A stretch of DNA of 38,891 nucleotides, from NCBI GenBank assembly GCA_945882755.1, contig CAMCWS010000006.1, positions 1 to 38,891 of the forward strand, in the 5' to 3' direction. Below, piece after piece: positions 6,917 to 15,420 of the stretch. The DNA is from Bordetella parapertussis (GTDB taxonomy: Bacteria > Pseudomonadota > Gammaproteobacteria > Burkholderiales > Burkholderiaceae_C). The translations under genes were made by a program, and so were the position numbers. Positions within the stretch are counted from its first letter, which is position 1. Each line of letters begins with the position of its first letter. The notes under the pieces were generated by a model. That model did no database searches. It was not told the DNA's origin and was given only the letters and a program-made list of their open reading frames with translations.

Positions 6917-9871
6917 ATGAGTAAGACACTGGTCATCGCCGAGAAGCCATCCGTGGCGCAAGACATCGTTCGCGCCCTCACACCCAGCGCGGGCAAGTTT
7001 GAAAAGCACGACGATCATTTCGAGAACGACACCTTTGTGGTCACCAGCGCGGTGGGCCATTTGGTGGAAATCCAAGCGCCCGAAGAGTTTGACGTCAAGC
7101 GTGGTAAGTGGAGCTTTGCGCATCTGCCGGTCATCCCGCCTTACTTTGACTTGAAGCCGGTCGAGAAAACCAAATCCCGCCTGGCTGCCGTGGTCAAACA
7201 AGCCAAGCGCAAGGACGTGAGCGCCATCATCAACGCCTGTGACGCGGGGCGCGAGGGCGAGCTCATCTTCCGTTTGATCGAGCAATACGCCGGCGGCAAA
7301 AAGCCCTTGGACAAACCAGTCAAGCGCCTGTGGCTGCAGTCCATGACGCCCCAAGCCATCCGCGACGGCTTTGGCAGCTTGAGAAGCGCCGCGCAAATGC
7401 AAGGCCTGGCCGACGCCGCCCGCAGCCGCTCCGAGGCCGACTGGCTGGTGGGCATCAACGGCACCCGCGCCTTTACCGCCTTCAACTCGCGCGATGGCGG
7501 CTTCTTCCTCACCACCGTCGGTCGGGTGCAAACACCCACGCTGAGCGTGGTGGTCGAGCGCGAAGAGCTGATCAGGAAGTTCATCAGCCGCGACTACTGG
7601 GAAATCCACGCCAGCTTTGCCGCCACGGCCGGCGCTTATGCCGGCAAATGGTTCAACCCCACGCACAAAGCCAACGCCGACGACAAAGAAATCAAGGAAG
7701 ACCGTGTCTGGTCTTTGAGCGAGGCGCAAGCCATCGCGGACGCGGTGCGCAACCAAACCGCCACCGTCACCGAAGAAAGCAAGCCAAGCAGCAAGGGCAG
7801 CCCGGGTCTGTTTGACCTGACCACCTTGCAGCGCGAGGCCAATGGCCGCTTTGGCTTCTCGGCCAAAACCACGCTCTCCTTGGCACAAAGCCTGTACGAG
7901 CGCCACAAGGCGCTGACCTACCCGCGTACCGACTCCAAGCACCTGCCCGAAGACTACCTGCCCACCGTGAAAGACACCATGCAAATGCTGGCCAACAGCG
8001 GCATGGGCCACTTGGCGCCGTTTGCCAAAACCGCCATCGCGCAGGGCTACATCAAGCCCAGTAAAAAGGTGTTTGACAACGCCAAGGTCAGCGACCACTT
8101 TGCCATCATCCCCACGCTCGAAGCACCCAGCGGTTTGTCGGATGCCGAGCAAAAGCTCTACGACTTCGTGGTGCGCCGCTTCATCGCGGTGTTCTACCCC
8201 GCCGCGCAGTTCATGGACACCACCCGCATCAGCCAAGTAGCAGCGGCAGGCAAGACCCAGCACTTTAAAACCACCGGCCGCGTGTTGGTGGAGCCGGGTT
8301 GGCAAGCGATTTACGGCAAAGAAGTGGACGAGGAAGAAGACAAAGAGTCTGGCAAGATTTTGGTCAAGCTCACCGCGGGCGAAAAGCCCAAGGTGAGCGA
8401 GGCCGACCCCAAGGGCCTGAAAACCCGCCCACCGGCTCGCTACACCGAGGCCACTTTGTTGGGCGCGATGGAGGGTGCGGGCAAGCAGGTGGAAGACGAC
8501 GAGCTGCGCGAAGCCATGCAAGAAAAGGGCTTGGGCACGCCAGCCACCAGGTCAAGCATCATCGAAGGTTTGCTCAACGAGAAATACATGCTGCGCGAAG
8601 GGCGAGAGCTGATCCCCACCGCCAAAGCGTTCCAGTTGATGACGCTCTTGCGTGGCTTGGGGGTGGAAGAACTCTCACGCGCCGACCTGACTGGCGACTG
8701 GGAGTTCAAACTCTCGCAAATGGAAAAAGGCCAGTTGTCGCGCGAAGACTTCATGAAAGACATCGCCGAGATGACCGGTCGCATGGTGAAAAAGGCCAAG
8801 GAATACGACCGCGACACCATCCCCGGCGACTACGCCACCCTGACCACCCCTTGCCCCACCTGTGGCGGCGTGGTGAAAGAAAACTACCGCCGCTACACCT
8901 GCATCGGCAAGCCTGGCGCGGTGGCCACCACCAACGCAGACGGGGAAATTGAAGGCCCAGGCTGTGGTTTCTCTTTTGGCAAAACACCGGCTGGGCGCAC
9001 CTTCGAGCCCGCCGAGGTAGAGCAGTTTTTGCACGACAAAAAGATTGGCCCCTTGGAAGGTTTCCGCTCCAAAGCGGGTTGGCCCTTCACCGCCGAAATT
9101 GCCTTGGTGTTCAACGAAGAAGAGAAAAACTGGAAGCTGGAGTTTGACTTTGGCGACGACAAAAACGCCGAGAGCGGCGAGATTGTGGAGTTTGGCGAGG
9201 CCGAAAACTTGGGCGCTTGCCCCAAGTGCGGCTCTGCGGTGCATGAGCACGGCTCTAACTATGTGTGCAGCAAGTCCGTGCCCACCAACGCCCAGCCCAC
9301 GCCCAGCTGTGATTTCAAAACCGGCCGCGTCATCTTGCAACAGGTGATTGAGCATGATCAAGTGAAGAAGCTGCTCTCGGAGGGCAAAACCGATTTGCTG
9401 GAGAAATTTGTCTCCATGCGCACCCGCCGCGCCTTCAAAGCCTACCTGAGCTACGACGCCGAGGCTGGCAAAGTGAGCTTTGCCTTCGAGCCCAGCAAGT
9501 ACCCGAAAAAAGGCGGCGCACCCACCACCCGCGCCTTGGCCAAAGCCGCAGGCAAAACCATGCCTGGCAAAAAGACGCCAGCGGCGAAGAAAACTGCGGC
9601 AAAGACAGCCAAAGAAGCCAAACCCAAAGCCCCACGCAAAACCGTTGCGGGCAAAGCGCCCAGCTCGGCTTTGGCAGCGGTGATCGGCCCCGAGGCCGTG
9701 GCCCGCACCGAGGTGATGAAAAAGCTGTGGGACTACATCAAAGCCAACGGCTTGCAAGACCCCAAAGACAAACGCACCATCCAATGCGACGCCAAACTCA
9801 AAACCGTGTTCGGCAAAGACGCCGTAGGGATGTTTGAGTTGGCGGGGTTGATTGGGCCGCATTTGAGCTAG
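6917..9871 (+). CDS. topB: DNA topoisomerase III with H1-like linker and C-terminal SWIB domain
   Basis: A 984-residue type IA topoisomerase that cuts and passes single DNA strands to decatenate or relax DNA. The Toprim domain opens the protein (VIAEKPSVAQ; acidic ACDAGREGE at 107-115). The catalytic tyrosine is Y335 in LTYPRTDS, with R337 beside it. Two C-terminal zinc-finger-like segments follow (CPTCGG... about 653 and CPKCGS... about 773). Residues about 864-915 form a lysine/alanine/proline-rich linker (AAKKTAAKTAKEAKPKAP) like histone H1 tails. Residues 916-984 form a SWIB/MDM2 domain (VMKKLWDYIKANGLQDP, FGKDAVGMFEL). E. coli TopB is about 650 residues and lacks the tail. The start has AAGGAAA 7 nt upstream. 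In many Burkholderiales topB follows dprA-smg (from memory); here it is about 6 kb away and on the opposite strand. Confidence 0.95.
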   Translation: MSKTLVIAEKPSVAQDIVRALTPSAGKFEKHDDHFENDTFVVTSAVGHLVEIQAPEEFDVKRGKWSFAHLPVIPPYFDLKPVEKTKSRLAAVVKQAKRKDVSAIINACDAGREGELIFRLIEQYAGGKKPLDKPVKRLWLQSMTPQAIRDGFGSLRSAAQMQGLADAARSRSEADWLVGINGTRAFTAFNSRDGGFFLTTVGRVQTPTLSVVVEREELIRKFISRDYWEIHASFAATAGAYAGKWFNPTHKANADDKEIKEDRVWSLSEAQAIADAVRNQTATVTEESKPSSKGSPGLFDLTTLQREANGRFGFSAKTTLSLAQSLYERHKALTYPRTDSKHLPEDYLPTVKDTMQMLANSGMGHLAPFAKTAIAQGYIKPSKKVFDNAKVSDHFAIIPTLEAPSGLSDAEQKLYDFVVRRFIAVFYPAAQFMDTTRISQVAAAGKTQHFKTTGRVLVEPGWQAIYGKEVDEEEDKESGKILVKLTAGEKPKVSEADPKGLKTRPPARYTEATLLGAMEGAGKQVEDDELREAMQEKGLGTPATRSSIIEGLLNEKYMLREGRELIPTAKAFQLMTLLRGLGVEELSRADLTGDWEFKLSQMEKGQLSREDFMKDIAEMTGRMVKKAKEYDRDTIPGDYATLTTPCPTCGGVVKENYRRYTCIGKPGAVATTNADGEIEGPGCGFSFGKTPAGRTFEPAEVEQFLHDKKIGPLEGFRSKAGWPFTAEIALVFNEEEKNWKLEFDFGDDKNAESGEIVEFGEAENLGACPKCGSAVHEHGSNYVCSKSVPTNAQPTPSCDFKTGRVILQQVIEHDQVKKLLSEGKTDLLEKFVSMRTRRAFKAYLSYDAEAGKVSFAFEPSKYPKKGGAPTTRALAKAAGKTMPGKKTPAAKKTAAKTAKEAKPKAPRKTVAGKAPSSALAAVIGPEAVARTEVMKKLWDYIKANGLQDPKDKRTIQCDAKLKTVFGKDAVGMFELAGLIGPHLS

Positions 9872-9874
9872 GCG

Positions 9875-9993
9875 CGTCATTGCGCTAACTCGTCATTGCG
9901 AGGGGCTTTAGCCCCGAAGCAATCTCACCACGGCGCCTGAGCAGGCTCGGCCTCGCCTCCATGCTTGCACAACGTCGGCTGCGGCCGACCTGC
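9875..9993 (+). repeat. Dispersed palindromic repeat (GTCATTGCGAG type) with 49-bp core
   Basis: Just after the topB stop, a partial unit (9875-9884) and a full unit (9891-9925) carry the CGTCATTGCGAG...GAAGCAATCT signature. A perfect hairpin, GGGGC-TTTA-GCCCC, lies at 9902-9915, nested inside ATTGC/GCAAT arms. About 19 bp later a 49-bp core (9945-9993) contains the hairpin GTCGGC-TGCG-GCCGAC. The core recurs at 19971-20019 in opposite orientation with 45 of 49 identical bases. The hairpins could act as a transcript 3' end, but there is no U-run. Confidence 0.85.
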
Positions 9994-10041
9994 CTCATGC
10001 GCCTTTGGCGGGGTGGGCGTTCCGCACATACCCTAGCTGGA

Positions 10042-10770
10042 TCAGTCACACCCCTTGAACTGTCGCGCTTGGCAATCCCGCGCTAATTTTTGCGCATCGC
10101 CGATTTGTTGTGGCGTCATCTGCTTGGCGACAATGTCGCGATTTTTGACTGCGCCTGTAAAGCCGTTTACCGTGCTTAAGTGATACCAACTGTGCGCTTT
10201 GACATAGTCTTGCACTACGCCTTGCCCTTTGCTGTACAAATTCCCCAAATTCAACTGTGCGGACTCATTGCCCTGCTGGGCAGCAAACCGGTACCACTTA
10301 GCCGCTTCAGCATAGTCTTGCACCACGCCTTGACCGTTGGCGTACATAGTACCTAAATTACTCTGTGCGGATGCATCGCCCTGCTCGGCAGCAAGCCTGT
10401 ACCACTTAACCGCTTCAACATAGTCTTTCTTAACGCCTTTGCCAGTGTCGTACATGAACGCCAAGCTGTTCTGTGCTGACACATCGCCCTGCTCGGCAGC
10501 TAGCTTGTACCACTTAGCCGCTTCCGCATAGTCTTGCACCACGCCTTGGCCAAGTATGTATGCATCGGCAAGCCCTCTTTGTGCCCACGCTTCGCCTTCG
10601 ATGGCCAAGGGATTAACCATCTTCACAACTAATTTGTAGTCTTTGCGCTCATAAGCTGCCTTGATGTCTTCCTTCGGGCCGGCCCACGCTAAGCCAGCCA
10701 TAAGCATGGCGAACAGTGCGAAAAAAAGGTGGTGTCTCAATGCCTTTTGTGGTTTTGTGATTTTCTGCAT
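10042..10770 (-). CDS. Sel1-repeat (TPR-like) exported protein
   Basis: A 242-residue protein with a signal peptide (hydrophobic run about 14-28, cleavage near AWAG) and four Sel1-like repeats of 36 residues, each with the pattern GQGVVQDYAEAAKWY-LAAEQG-SAQ-LG-MY. Sel1 repeats fold as paired helices and bind other proteins, often at the cell envelope. The repeats are also near-identical at the DNA level, so the count may vary between strains. The ATG at 10770 has AGGAG 7 nt upstream; an in-frame TTG at 10776 is less likely. It lies in a small accessory block with the yhcG-like gene. The precise role is unknown. Confidence 0.88.
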   Translation of the reverse strand: MQKITKPQKALRHHLFFALFAMLMAGLAWAGPKEDIKAAYERKDYKLVVKMVNPLAIEGEAWAQRGLADAYILGQGVVQDYAEAAKWYKLAAEQGDVSAQNSLAFMYDTGKGVKKDYVEAVKWYRLAAEQGDASAQSNLGTMYANGQGVVQDYAEAAKWYRFAAQQGNESAQLNLGNLYSKGQGVVQDYVKAHSWYHLSTVNGFTGAVKNRDIVAKQMTPQQIGDAQKLARDCQARQFKGCD

Positions 10771-10852
10771 TTGCAATCTCCTATTGCATGTGATTAGTTG
10801 ATATTGGTTTTTCTAGTAGTCTGACTATTCATCGGCTTTCAGGGCCGGTTGT

Positions 10853-11920
10853 TCAATCTGAATCATTTGCGCGGGTCCATTCCTTATTCATTTCCAACAA
10901 AGCCCTGTCTCTCTCCAACTCCGCTTGCAATTGCGCCTCTGTGGGCATGACCGCTTGGTATTTGCTGGCGAACAGTTGGGCTTTGTCGGCCAGCAGCGAG
11001 TATTTGGCGACGGCCGCATTGCGCTCTGAGCAAAGAATCAGCCCAAGCGTTGGGTTGTCGCCCTCGTTGCGGTGCTGCTCGTCAAACACGCGCACATACA
11101 TGTCCATTTGCCCCACGTCTTGGTGCGCCAACTTGCCCACCTTCAAGTCCACCAGCACAAAGCACTTGAGCAGGTAGTTGTAAAAAACCAAGTCGATGAA
11201 ACAGTCTTCGCCTTCCACCCGCAGGTGTTTTTGCCGTGCGACAAAGGCAAAGCCTTTGCCCAACTCCAGCAAAAAGGTTTGCAACTGGTCTAGCAGGCCC
11301 TGCTCCAGGTCTTTTTCGTACAAGGCTGGCACAGCGGGTGCGCCTAAAAACTCCAATACATAGGGGTCGCGGATGAAGTCACGCGGATCGGGGGCTGCGT
11401 CTTTGGCGATGTGGTGTGCGGCCTCGTCTTTCAGCTGCGCTTTGTCAAGGTCCTGCGTGCTGAGGAGGCGCTCGTAATACAGGGTGGATATTTGCCGCTC
11501 CAACGCGCGCACGCTCCAACCTTGCTCGGCGGCTTCTTTGGCGTACCAGTCGCGGGCTTGAGGGTTGTCGATGCGGATGAGGCACAGGTAGGCGCTCCAA
11601 CTCAATTCGCGAGACAGCGTCTCTCGAATTGGAAACGCCAAGAAAAGCCTGCGCATATTGCGCAAGTTGCTCACATCAAACCCCGCGCCAAACTCCTCGC
11701 TCAAGCGCTTGGCCAACTCTGGCAGCACCTGTTTGCCATAGGCAGCCCGCTTTTGCCCACCTTGTTCGTCTTCCACAATCATGCGGCCGATGTGCCAATA
11801 GGTCTGCACCATGGCGGTATTCACCGTCTGCCGCACCTGCGCACGGGCAGCCAACAGTAAGGCGCGAATGGCTTGGTGCAGGTCGGGTGGCAGGGGTTCA
11901 GGCAGCATGGGTCGGGTCAT
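10853..11920 (-). CDS. yhcG: YhcG/DUF1016 family PD-(D/E)XK nuclease
   Basis: About 355 residues. The N-terminal DUF1016-N domain (YWHIGRMIVEDEQ, LSEEFGAGFDVSNLRNMRRL, SWSAYLCLIRI) is followed by a C-terminal nuclease-like domain with GEDCFIDLVFYN and FVLVDLKVG, the D...DLK signature of PD-(D/E)XK folds. Members are scattered between bacteria and are suspected DNA-processing or defence enzymes, but the cellular role is not established. The start is uncertain: TTG at 11929, ATG at 11920 (used) or ATG at 11908. A GGGTC-TTAT-GACCC hairpin spans the start region (11912-11925). The upstream sequence is strikingly AT-rich compared with the rest of the window, which, with the repeat copies on both sides, suggests horizontal acquisition. 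Confidence 0.88.
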   Translation of the reverse strand: MTRPMLPEPLPPDLHQAIRALLLAARAQVRQTVNTAMVQTYWHIGRMIVEDEQGGQKRAAYGKQVLPELAKRLSEEFGAGFDVSNLRNMRRLFLAFPIRETLSRELSWSAYLCLIRIDNPQARDWYAKEAAEQGWSVRALERQISTLYYERLLSTQDLDKAQLKDEAAHHIAKDAAPDPRDFIRDPYVLEFLGAPAVPALYEKDLEQGLLDQLQTFLLELGKGFAFVARQKHLRVEGEDCFIDLVFYNYLLKCFVLVDLKVGKLAHQDVGQMDMYVRVFDEQHRNEGDNPTLGLILCSERNAAVAKYSLLADKAQLFASKYQAVMPTEAQLQAELERDRALLEMNKEWTRANDSD

Positions 11921-12036
11921 AAGACCCAATATATTAGCTATTTAATATAAATAAATTGTATTTTTAGTATGTTTTGTGCGTAATTTTAAACTTCATGCTG
12001 AAAAAACAGCAATTCGGTGTGCAGAACATGGTGGCT
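11921..12036. other. AT-rich spacer upstream of yhcG
   Basis: This stretch is far richer in A and T than neighbouring DNA, with runs such as TATTTAATATAAATAAATTG. It probably holds the leftward yhcG promoter and would attract H-NS-like silencers. No coding sequence is supported here. Confidence 0.55.
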
Positions 12037-12134
12037 AGATTGCTTCGTCGCTTTGCTTCGTCGCTACGCTCCTCGCAATGACAGCTCCTAGCAATGACAG
12101 CCCCTCGCAATGACCAATTCTTGTAATGACCACG
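12037..12134 (-). repeat. Dispersed palindromic repeat, reverse orientation, with 16-bp tandem units
   Basis: AGATTGCTTCGTCG...CTCGCAATGAC (12037-12082) is the reverse complement of the unit after topB. Its outer half then repeats with a 16-bp period: 12071-12086, 12087-12102, 12103-12118 and a decayed 12119-12134, each built on CCTCGCAATGACAGC. With the forward copy at 9891-9925 it brackets the Sel1/yhcG block as inverted repeats. Confidence 0.8.
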
Positions 12135-12161
12135 CTTCATTATTCAAAAAACCCAACCGCA

Positions 12162-12167
12162 TACAAT
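12162..12167 (+). promoter_or_regulatory. -10 element, probable yajC-secD-secF promoter
   Basis: A perfect TACAAT lies 29 nt upstream of the yajC start, leaving a leader of about 20 nt that contains the TGGAGA ribosome-binding site. The -35 region is not obvious. It sits just beyond the repeat array, so the array may have displaced older upstream sequence. Confidence 0.45.
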
Positions 12168-12196
12168 CGCCGGTTGCCTGAATCTGGAGAATTACT

Positions 12197-12529
12197 GTGT
12201 TCATTTCATCTGCCTTCGCCCAATCTGCACCCGCAGCCACCTCCGGTGGCGACCTCGGCTCTTCTCTCATGAGCATGTTGCCCTTGGTGCTGATGTTTGT
12301 GGTGCTCTATTTCGTCATGATCCGCCCGCAAATGAAGCGCCAAAAGGAACTCAAAGCCATGCTTGATGCACTGGCCAAGGGCGACGAAGTGGTTACATCT
12401 GGCGGCATGCTCGGCAAAATCGCCCAGCTTGGCGACAACCAAATTGGCTTGGAAGTGGGCAACGGCGTGACCTTGCAAATGCAGCGCTCAGCGGTGGTGC
12501 AAGTGCTGCCCAAAGGCTCGATCAAATAA
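12197..12529 (+). CDS. yajC: Sec translocon accessory subunit YajC
   Basis: A 110-residue inner-membrane protein that forms the SecDF-YajC complex assisting protein export through SecYEG. One membrane segment (about 27-44, MLPLVLMFVVLYFVM) is followed by the hallmark IRPQMKRQKE and a small cytoplasmic domain (GDEVVTSGGMLGKI). The GTG start at 12197 is preceded by TGGAGA and matches the usual FISSAFAQ-type N-terminus of beta-proteobacterial YajC. secD follows 17 bp after the stop, and the order yajC-secD-secF is standard. Confidence 0.95.
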   Translation: MFISSAFAQSAPAATSGGDLGSSLMSMLPLVLMFVVLYFVMIRPQMKRQKELKAMLDALAKGDEVVTSGGMLGKIAQLGDNQIGLEVGNGVTLQMQRSAVVQVLPKGSIK

Positions 12530-12546
12530 ACCCCAACTTCCGCATC

Positions 12547-14442
12547 ATGAACCGTTACGCTCTTTGGAAATACCTGGTCATCCTGATCGCTTTTTGCGTG
12601 GGCGGTTTGTACACCTTGCCCAACTTTTTTGGCGAAGCACCGGCGGTGCAGGTTTCTCCGGCACGGGCCAGCGCCAAGGTAGACACCGCCACCTTGGGCA
12701 AAGTGGAAGAGGCGCTCAAAGCCGCGTCGCTGACGCCGTCATTGATCGGCCTTGAAAACAACTCGCTTAAAGCACGCTTCGAAACCACCGAACAGCAACT
12801 TCAAGCCAAAGATGCGATGCAACAGGCGCTCAACCCTGACGCAGCTAACCCCGCCTATGTGGTGGCGCTGAACTTGATACCGCGCACGCCCACTTGGTTG
12901 TCGGCGCTGAACGCCGCACCGATGTACCTGGGGCTGGATTTGCGCGGCGGTGTGCATTTCATGCTGCAAGTTGATATGCAATCGGCTTTGACCAAAAAGC
13001 TGGATGCCTTGGGCGGCGACTTGCGCAGCGCTTTGCGCGAAAAAAACCTGCGCCACAACGGTATTTCGCGGGAAAAAGAAACCATTCTGATGGGGTTTCG
13101 CGACCAAGCCACAGCGGATGCGGCACAGTCGCTCATGCGCGACCAGTTCCCCGACTTGGTGTCCACCCTCAGCCCGCAAGGCGATGAAGTCAAGCTCAGC
13201 GCCAACTTGAAGCCCGAAGCGGCCCGCAAAGTGCAGGATCAGGCTCTCAAGCAAAACATCACCACCTTGCACAACCGAATCAACGAACTGGGTGTGGCTG
13301 AGCCGGTTATCCAACAACAAGGCTTGGACCGCATCGTGGTGCAACTGCCCGGTGTGCAAGACACCGCCAAAGCCAAAGACATTTTGGGTCGCACCGCTAC
13401 GCTTGAAATTCGCATGGTCGAAGAAAGCAGCGAAGCACGGTTGGCCGAGGTGGGCAGTGGTCCGGTGCCTTTTGGCGCAGAAAAATACTTAGACCGCAGT
13501 GGCCAAGCGGTCATCGTTAAAAAGTTGGTGGTGTTAACGGGTGAAAACCTGACCGACGCCCAACCCGGCTTTGACAGCGAAACCCAAGAGGCGGCGGTTC
13601 ACCTGACCTTGGACGCCAAAGGCGCTCGCATCTTCAAAGAAGTCACCCGCGAAAACGTGGGCAAGCGCATGGCCATCTTGCTGTTTGAAAAAGGCAAAGG
13701 CGAAGTCGTTACCTCGCCCGTGATCCGCAGCGAAATTGGCGGCGGACGGGTGCAAATTTCAGGTCGCATGACCACCGTGGAAGCCGCCGACACCGCTTTG
13801 TTGCTGCGTGCAGGTTCTCTGGCCGCACCGATGGAAATCATCGAAGAGCGCACCATTGGCCCCAGCCTTGGCGCTGAGAATATCGCCAAAGGTTTTGACA
13901 GCGTGACTTGGGGCTTTGTGGCCGTCACGATCTTCATGTGCATTTATTACGCCTTGTTTGGCGTGATCTCCAGCATTGCACTGGCCGTCAATTTGCTGTT
14001 GCTGGTGGCAGTGCTGTCCATGCTGCAAGCCACCCTCACGCTGCCAGGCATGGCGGCGATGGCGCTGGTGCTGGGCATGGCGATTGACGCCAACGTGCTG
14101 ATCAATGAGCGTGTGCGCGAAGAGTTGCGCAACGGCGCGGCACCTCAAACCGCCATCCACATAGGCTACGACCGCGCTTGGTCAACCATCCTGGACTCCA
14201 ACGTCACCACCTTGATTGCTGGTTTGGCATTGTTGGCCTTTGGCTCAGGCCCCGTGCGTGGTTTTGCGGTGGTGCATTGCTTGGGCATTCTCACCAGCAT
14301 GTTCTCCGCGGTGTTTTTCTCACGCGGCTTGGTCAACCTTTGGTATGGCCGCCAAAAACGTTTGCAATCGGTCTCGATTGGCACGGTGTGGAAACCTGAC
14401 TCCGCCACCCAAAACGTGATTGCCAAAGCCAAAGCCGATTAA
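12547..14442 (+). CDS. secD: Protein translocase subunit SecD
   Basis: A 631-residue inner-membrane protein of the RND superfamily that uses the proton gradient to pull exported proteins across on the periplasmic side. One N-terminal helix (about 9-28) precedes a large periplasmic region with the LGLDLRGGVHFMLQVD motif (about 128-143), followed by five C-terminal membrane helices; conserved MAIDANVLINERVREELR lies near residue 512. Length matches E. coli SecD (615). There is little Shine-Dalgarno sequence before the ATG, so coupling to yajC translation is likely. secF starts 12 bp downstream. Confidence 0.96.
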   Translation: MNRYALWKYLVILIAFCVGGLYTLPNFFGEAPAVQVSPARASAKVDTATLGKVEEALKAASLTPSLIGLENNSLKARFETTEQQLQAKDAMQQALNPDAANPAYVVALNLIPRTPTWLSALNAAPMYLGLDLRGGVHFMLQVDMQSALTKKLDALGGDLRSALREKNLRHNGISREKETILMGFRDQATADAAQSLMRDQFPDLVSTLSPQGDEVKLSANLKPEAARKVQDQALKQNITTLHNRINELGVAEPVIQQQGLDRIVVQLPGVQDTAKAKDILGRTATLEIRMVEESSEARLAEVGSGPVPFGAEKYLDRSGQAVIVKKLVVLTGENLTDAQPGFDSETQEAAVHLTLDAKGARIFKEVTRENVGKRMAILLFEKGKGEVVTSPVIRSEIGGGRVQISGRMTTVEAADTALLLRAGSLAAPMEIIEERTIGPSLGAENIAKGFDSVTWGFVAVTIFMCIYYALFGVISSIALAVNLLLLVAVLSMLQATLTLPGMAAMALVLGMAIDANVLINERVREELRNGAAPQTAIHIGYDRAWSTILDSNVTTLIAGLALLAFGSGPVRGFAVVHCLGILTSMFSAVFFSRGLVNLWYGRQKRLQSVSIGTVWKPDSATQNVIAKAKAD

Positions 14443-14454
14443 AGAAAGCCTGAT

Positions 14455-15414
14455 ATGGAATTTTTCAAAATCCGCAAAGACATTCCGTTCATGCGCCATG
14501 CTTTGGTGTTTAACGCGGTTTCTTTGATCACCTTTTTAGCAGCGGTGTTTTTCCTCTTCAGCCGTGGCCTGCATTTGTCGGTGGAGTTCACCGGCGGCAC
14601 CCTGATGGAGGTGAGCTTTTCGCAGCCTGTGGCGATTGACCCCATGCGCGAGCGCATTGCGGCCTTGGGCATCAACGATGTGCAAGTGCAAAACTTTGGC
14701 TCTGCGCGGGACGTGCTGATCCGTATGCCGGCTGCCAAAGGCAGCAACACCGCAGAACTGAGCAACAAAGTGTTTGCCAGCCTCAAAGAGATGGACGCCA
14801 GTGCGGAGTTGCGCCGCACCGAGTTTGTCGGCCCGCAAGTCGGTGACGAGCTGGCCATCGATGGTCTTAAAGCCTTGGCCTGTGTGGTCATTGGCATCAT
14901 GATTTATTTGGCTATTCGTTTTGAATGGAAATACGCGGTGGCGGGCATCATTGCCAACTTGCACGACGTCATCATCATCTTGGGATTTTTCGCTTACTTC
15001 CAGTGGGAGTTTTCGCTGCCGGTGCTGGCTGCGGTGCTCGCGGTGCTGGGCTATTCAGTCAACGAGTCGGTGGTAATTTTTGACCGGGTGCGAGAAAACT
15101 TTCGCCGCTACCGCAAGATGAACACGCTGGAAATCATCGACAACGCCATCACCTCCACCATCAGCCGCACCATCATCACCCATGGCTCAACCCAACTCAT
15201 GGTCTTGTCCATGCTGCTGTTTGGCGGCGCAACACTGCACTACTTCGCCTTGGCGCTGACCATCGGCATTTTGTTTGGCATTTACTCTTCCGTGTTTGTC
15301 GCTGCAGCGATTGCCATGTGGTTGGGCATACGCCGTGAAGACTTGATCAAAACGGTGAAAAAAGACGGTCCTGACGAAGACCCTAATGACCCGAATGCGG
15401 GTGCCGTGGTTTAA
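14455..15414 (+). CDS. secF: Protein translocase subunit SecF
   Basis: A 319-residue inner-membrane partner of SecD. It has an N-terminal helix (about 17-38), a periplasmic domain beginning LSVEFTGGTLMEV (the conserved FTGG motif), and five more membrane segments with GYSVNESVVIFDRVREN (about 200-216), the proton-relay signature. Length agrees with E. coli SecF (323). It ends six bases before the convergent smg stop. Confidence 0.96.
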   Translation: MEFFKIRKDIPFMRHALVFNAVSLITFLAAVFFLFSRGLHLSVEFTGGTLMEVSFSQPVAIDPMRERIAALGINDVQVQNFGSARDVLIRMPAAKGSNTAELSNKVFASLKEMDASAELRRTEFVGPQVGDELAIDGLKALACVVIGIMIYLAIRFEWKYAVAGIIANLHDVIIILGFFAYFQWEFSLPVLAAVLAVLGYSVNESVVIFDRVRENFRRYRKMNTLEIIDNAITSTISRTIITHGSTQLMVLSMLLFGGATLHYFALALTIGILFGIYSSVFVAAAIAMWLGIRREDLIKTVKKDGPDEDPNDPNAGAVV

Positions 15415-15420
15415 GAGCGA

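Noticed and set aside
6824..8521. Long open frame of 565 codons on the minus strand opposite topB, and another at 8675-9880
   Set aside because: Both lie antisense to a fully conserved topoisomerase; compositions rich in Gly, His, Val and Arg with no recognisable motif are typical of shadow frames in GC-rich DNA.
9974..9989. Rho-independent terminator after topB (GTCGGC-TGCG-GCCGAC hairpin)
   Set aside because: There is no following T-run in either direction, and the hairpin belongs to a dispersed 49-bp core that also lies between azlD and pgk.
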